Below are positions 6,812 through 8,324 of a stretch of DNA of 8,324 nucleotides, in pieces. Numbering within the stretch: position 1 is the stretch's first letter; the number at the start of each line of letters is the position of its first letter. Where the stretch lies: contig JACMQR010000369.1 of assembly GCA_014376885.1 (NCBI GenBank), positions 1 to 8,324 on the forward strand, given 5' to 3'. Position numbers and translations under genes: made by a program. This DNA is from Polaromonas sp. (GTDB taxonomy: Bacteria > Pseudomonadota > Gammaproteobacteria > Burkholderiales > Burkholderiaceae_C). A model generated the notes under the pieces. That model made no database searches and was not told the origin of the DNA. It saw only the letters and a list, made by a program, of their open reading frames with translations.

Positions 6812-7204
6812 TCAGGCAGCCTGCACCGGTTGCACGGCCTTGACGGCCTTGATGCCGAGCTTTTCCTTGATACGCGCCGACTTGCCGCTGCGGCTGCGCA
6901 GGTAGTACAGCTTGGCGCGGCGCACATCGCCCTTGCGCTTGACCTCGATCTTGGCGATCAGCGGGCTGTACACCTGGAAGGTGCGCTCGACGCCCTCGCC
7001 GTTGGAGATCTTGCGAACGATGAAGCTGGAGTTGAGGCCGCGATTGCGCTTGGCAATGACGACGCCTTCAAATGCCTGCAAGCGCTTGCGCGTGCCTTCA
7101 ACCACGTTCACGCTCACGATGACGGTGTCACCTGGTGCGTAAACGGGAATGGTTTTGTTCAAGCGGGCGATTTCTTCCTGCTCGAGGATCTGGATCAGAT
7201 TCAT
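6812..7204 (-). CDS. rplS: 50S ribosomal protein L19
   Basis: L19 is a structural protein of the large ribosomal subunit, located near the subunit interface. The 130-residue product is slightly longer than E. coli L19 (115), the extra length being an Ala/Val/Lys-rich C-terminal tail. Family-typical stretches are [14 protein letters not shown] (24-37), [16 protein letters not shown] (41-56), a SFIVRKIS block (60-67), [10 protein letters not shown] (72-81) and the basic [22 protein letters not shown] (95-116). The ATG at 7204 is preceded by GGAA five bases upstream, the clearest ribosome-binding site in the minus-strand cluster. It is the last gene of the rpsP-rimM-trmD-rplS order and ends just before a strong terminator. 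A separate promoter lies in the end of trmD. Confidence 0.99.
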   Translation of the reverse strand: MNLIQILEQEEIARLNKTIPVYAPGDTVIVSVNVVEGTRKRLQAFEGVVIAKRNRGLNSSFIVRKISNGEGVERTFQVYSPLIAKIEVKRKGDVRRAKLYYLRSRSGKSARIKEKLGIKAVKAVQPVQAA

Positions 7205-7335
7205 GATGGTTCCGTTGACTTTTTTCGTTCATGCACGCGCTGCGCTAAAGACCGCAAATCCAGCGATTGATTCAAAAACGAATCAAGTGGTTGCAGTGGC
7301 CGCCAGAGGACCGAAAAGCCTATGATTATAGCAAT
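7205..7335 (-). other. trmD-rplS spacer / rplS 5' leader with hairpin
   Basis: These 131 bases separate trmD from rplS and would form a leader of about 113 bases if transcription starts at the promoter below. The minus-strand RNA contains a perfect seven-pair hairpin, TTGATTC/GAATCAA (arms 7280-7286 and 7267-7273), with a six-base U-rich loop. The rest is mixed sequence ending in an A-rich stretch before the GGAA ribosome-binding site. I do not recognise it as a known ribosomal-protein leader family. Confidence 0.5.
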
Positions 7336-7353
7336 TCAGGAATCAGGGTTCAA
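7325..7353 (-). promoter_or_regulatory. Sigma70-type promoter for rplS
   Basis: On the minus strand TTGAAC (7348-7353) is followed after exactly 17 bases by a perfect TATAAT (7325-7330). The -35 box matches four of six consensus positions. The promoter overlaps the last codons and stop of trmD, and the expected start is near 7317-7319, giving an rplS-only transcript. This is the best promoter match I see in the window. Confidence 0.65.
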
Positions 7354-8118
7354 ATTCCTGGGTAAATCAGCAAGAAAAACTTCGTCCATCTTGCTCAGAT
7401 ACCCCGCCCTGCGGGCTGCCCGAACCAGTTCGGGACGCTGGCGCTGGGTCAGCGCCAGCCGCTGCTCGCGACGCCAACGCTCGATGCGTGCATGGTTGCC
7501 GGACATCAGGACGGGCGGAACAGGCTGGCCGTGCCAGTTCTCCGGGCGCGTGTAGTGCGGACAATCGAGCAAGCCATCAAGCGCCGGATTGAAACTGTCC
7601 ATCTGGTGACTGCCCTCGTCGTTCAGCACGCCCGGCTGCAAGCGGGCGACGGCATCGAGCAGGGCCATGGCGGCAATTTCACCGCCTGAAAGCACGAAAT
7701 CGCCCAGGCTGATTTGCAGGTCGACATGGGTGTCGATGAAGCGCTGATCAAGACCTTCGTAACGGCCGCAAATCAGCACGGCGCCGCTGTGGCTGGCGGA
7801 CCAGCGCTCGACGCCGGCGTGGTTCAACATCTCACCGACAGGGGAAAAAAGAACGGTGGGGGCATTTGGCGCAGCGCAGGCTAACCGGTCAGCGCGCAGA
7901 CTCTCGAGGCAAAGCATCAAGGGTTCGGCCAGCATGACCATGCCCGGGCCGCCACCAAAAGGCCGATCATCGACGCGCCGGTAGTTGCCATCGGCGAAAT
8001 CACGGGGATTCCACAGCTTGACCTCGACCAGACCGGATTCGTAAGCACGGCGCGTTACGCCGCTGATCAGGAACGCCGAAAAAAGCTCGGGGAAAAGCGT
8101 AATGACATCAAAGCGCAT
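7336..8118 (-). CDS. trmD: tRNA (guanine-N1-)-methyltransferase
   Basis: TrmD is a SPOUT-class enzyme that transfers a methyl group from S-adenosylmethionine to N1 of G37 in tRNAs with G36, preventing +1 frameshifting; it works as a dimer. The 260-residue protein begins with the typical MRFDVITLFPELF and contains RRVDDRPFGGGPGMVM (47-62). The trefoil-knot segments are FSPVG (91-95), ICGRYEGLDQRFID (116-129) and SLGDFVLSGGE (137-147). YTRPENWHG...VPPVLMSGNHA (189-210) and the likely catalytic D174 in HQMDSF complete the family pattern. The usual SPQG is SPVG here, a modest knot-loop variation. The ATG at 8118 is in the expected place; upstream is a T-run and a weak AAGTAG, so initiation may be inefficient. 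It sits between rimM and rplS as in the standard operon. Confidence 0.98.
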   Translation of the reverse strand: MRFDVITLFPELFSAFLISGVTRRAYESGLVEVKLWNPRDFADGNYRRVDDRPFGGGPGMVMLAEPLMLCLESLRADRLACAAPNAPTVLFSPVGEMLNHAGVERWSASHSGAVLICGRYEGLDQRFIDTHVDLQISLGDFVLSGGEIAAMALLDAVARLQPGVLNDEGSHQMDSFNPALDGLLDCPHYTRPENWHGQPVPPVLMSGNHARIERWRREQRLALTQRQRPELVRAARRAGYLSKMDEVFLADLPRNLNPDS

Positions 8119-8145
8119 AAAAAACTACTTTGAAGACCAAACGGA

Positions 8146-8191
8146 AGGCTAGATGCGACAAGGCACGGCGCCCAGACGAAGCATCAAGCCT
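8146..8191 (-). other. Imperfect 11-base inverted repeat in the rimM-trmD gap
   Basis: On the minus strand AGGCTTGATGC and GCATCTAGCCT (arms 8181-8191 and 8146-8156) form ten base pairs around one U-U mismatch, with a 24-base loop. The first base of the stem is the last base of the rimM stop codon. No T-tract follows directly, so it does not look like a terminator. It may be an mRNA structure that tunes trmD translation or protects a processed end. Confidence 0.5.
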
Positions 8192-8324
8192 CAATAGTCG
8201 GGTTGCCAGTCAACGGTGATGCATTTGCCGGCAATGTCCACCTTGTCGACATAGGCGGCGACAAAGGGAATCATCCGTTCGGCAGCAGCAATGCTGCCGT
8301 CTTCCTGCGTGCTGGTGTATTCGA
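8191..8324 (-). CDS. rimM: Ribosome maturation factor RimM, C-terminal end only
   Basis: RimM binds ribosomal protein S19 and assists maturation of the 30S head; it has an N-terminal RimM domain and a C-terminal PRC-barrel. Only the last 43 codons are in the window, and the start lies beyond the right edge. The visible end contains RMIPFVAAYVDKVDIAGK and finishes ITVDWQPDY before the TGA at 8191-8193. This matches the conserved RimM ending with an IPFV core, a VDK.D turn and a terminal VDW. Position immediately upstream of trmD supports the call, and rpsP is expected further upstream. The gap to trmD is 72 bases and contains an inverted repeat that begins at this stop codon. Confidence 0.93.
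   Translation of the reverse strand, partial: EYTSTQEDGSIAAAERMIPFVAAYVDKVDIAGKCITVDWQPDY

Overview
The window is a compact, GC-rich bacterial chromosome segment carrying conserved housekeeping genes. The proteins and gene order (orn, an M48 membrane peptidase, a pterin dehydratase and rsgA; then a CobD/CbiB-like protein, a CoA-pyrophosphatase-type Nudix hydrolase, rplS, trmD and rimM) resemble Betaproteobacteria, order Burkholderiales, most likely a Comamonadaceae relative such as Polaromonas, Rhodoferax or Variovorax. That placement is inferred from family resemblance and synteny memory, not from a search.

Layout, left to right. A minus-strand DEAD-box RNA helicase runs off the left edge, so its C-terminus is missing (1-1356). 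A 389-base noncoding, AT-richer gap follows, holding small inverted repeats but no gene I can support. Minus-strand orn (1746-2309) is divergent from a plus-strand block across only 35 bases. That block is an M48 (Ste24-like) membrane peptidase, a pterin-4a-carbinolamine dehydratase and rsgA (2345-4919), joined by 4-base stop/start overlaps and so almost certainly one translationally coupled operon. rsgA converges on a minus-strand block: a CobD/CbiB-like membrane protein, a NudL-type Nudix hydrolase, then rplS, trmD and the C-terminal end of rimM, which runs off the right edge.

How the genes work together. Most of the window concerns RNA and ribosomes. RimM, L19 and RsgA act in ribosome assembly or structure, TrmD makes m1G37 in tRNA, Orn finishes mRNA decay by degrading very short oligonucleotides, and DEAD-box helicases remodel RNA. 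The minus-strand ribosomal cluster (rimM-trmD-rplS) is the standard trmD operon, whose rpsP should lie just beyond the right edge. It ends in a strong intrinsic hairpin terminator (6763-6793). A good sigma70-like promoter (TTGAAC, 17 bases, TATAAT) inside the end of trmD could drive rplS separately.

I see no mobile element, CRISPR array, tRNA, rRNA, phage gene or defence system, and no evidence of an undescribed multi-gene system. The points worth a second look are regulatory: the internal rplS promoter with its long leader, a long imperfect hairpin starting at the rimM stop codon, the coupled peptidase-dehydratase-rsgA operon, and the repeat-bearing gap between the helicase gene and orn.
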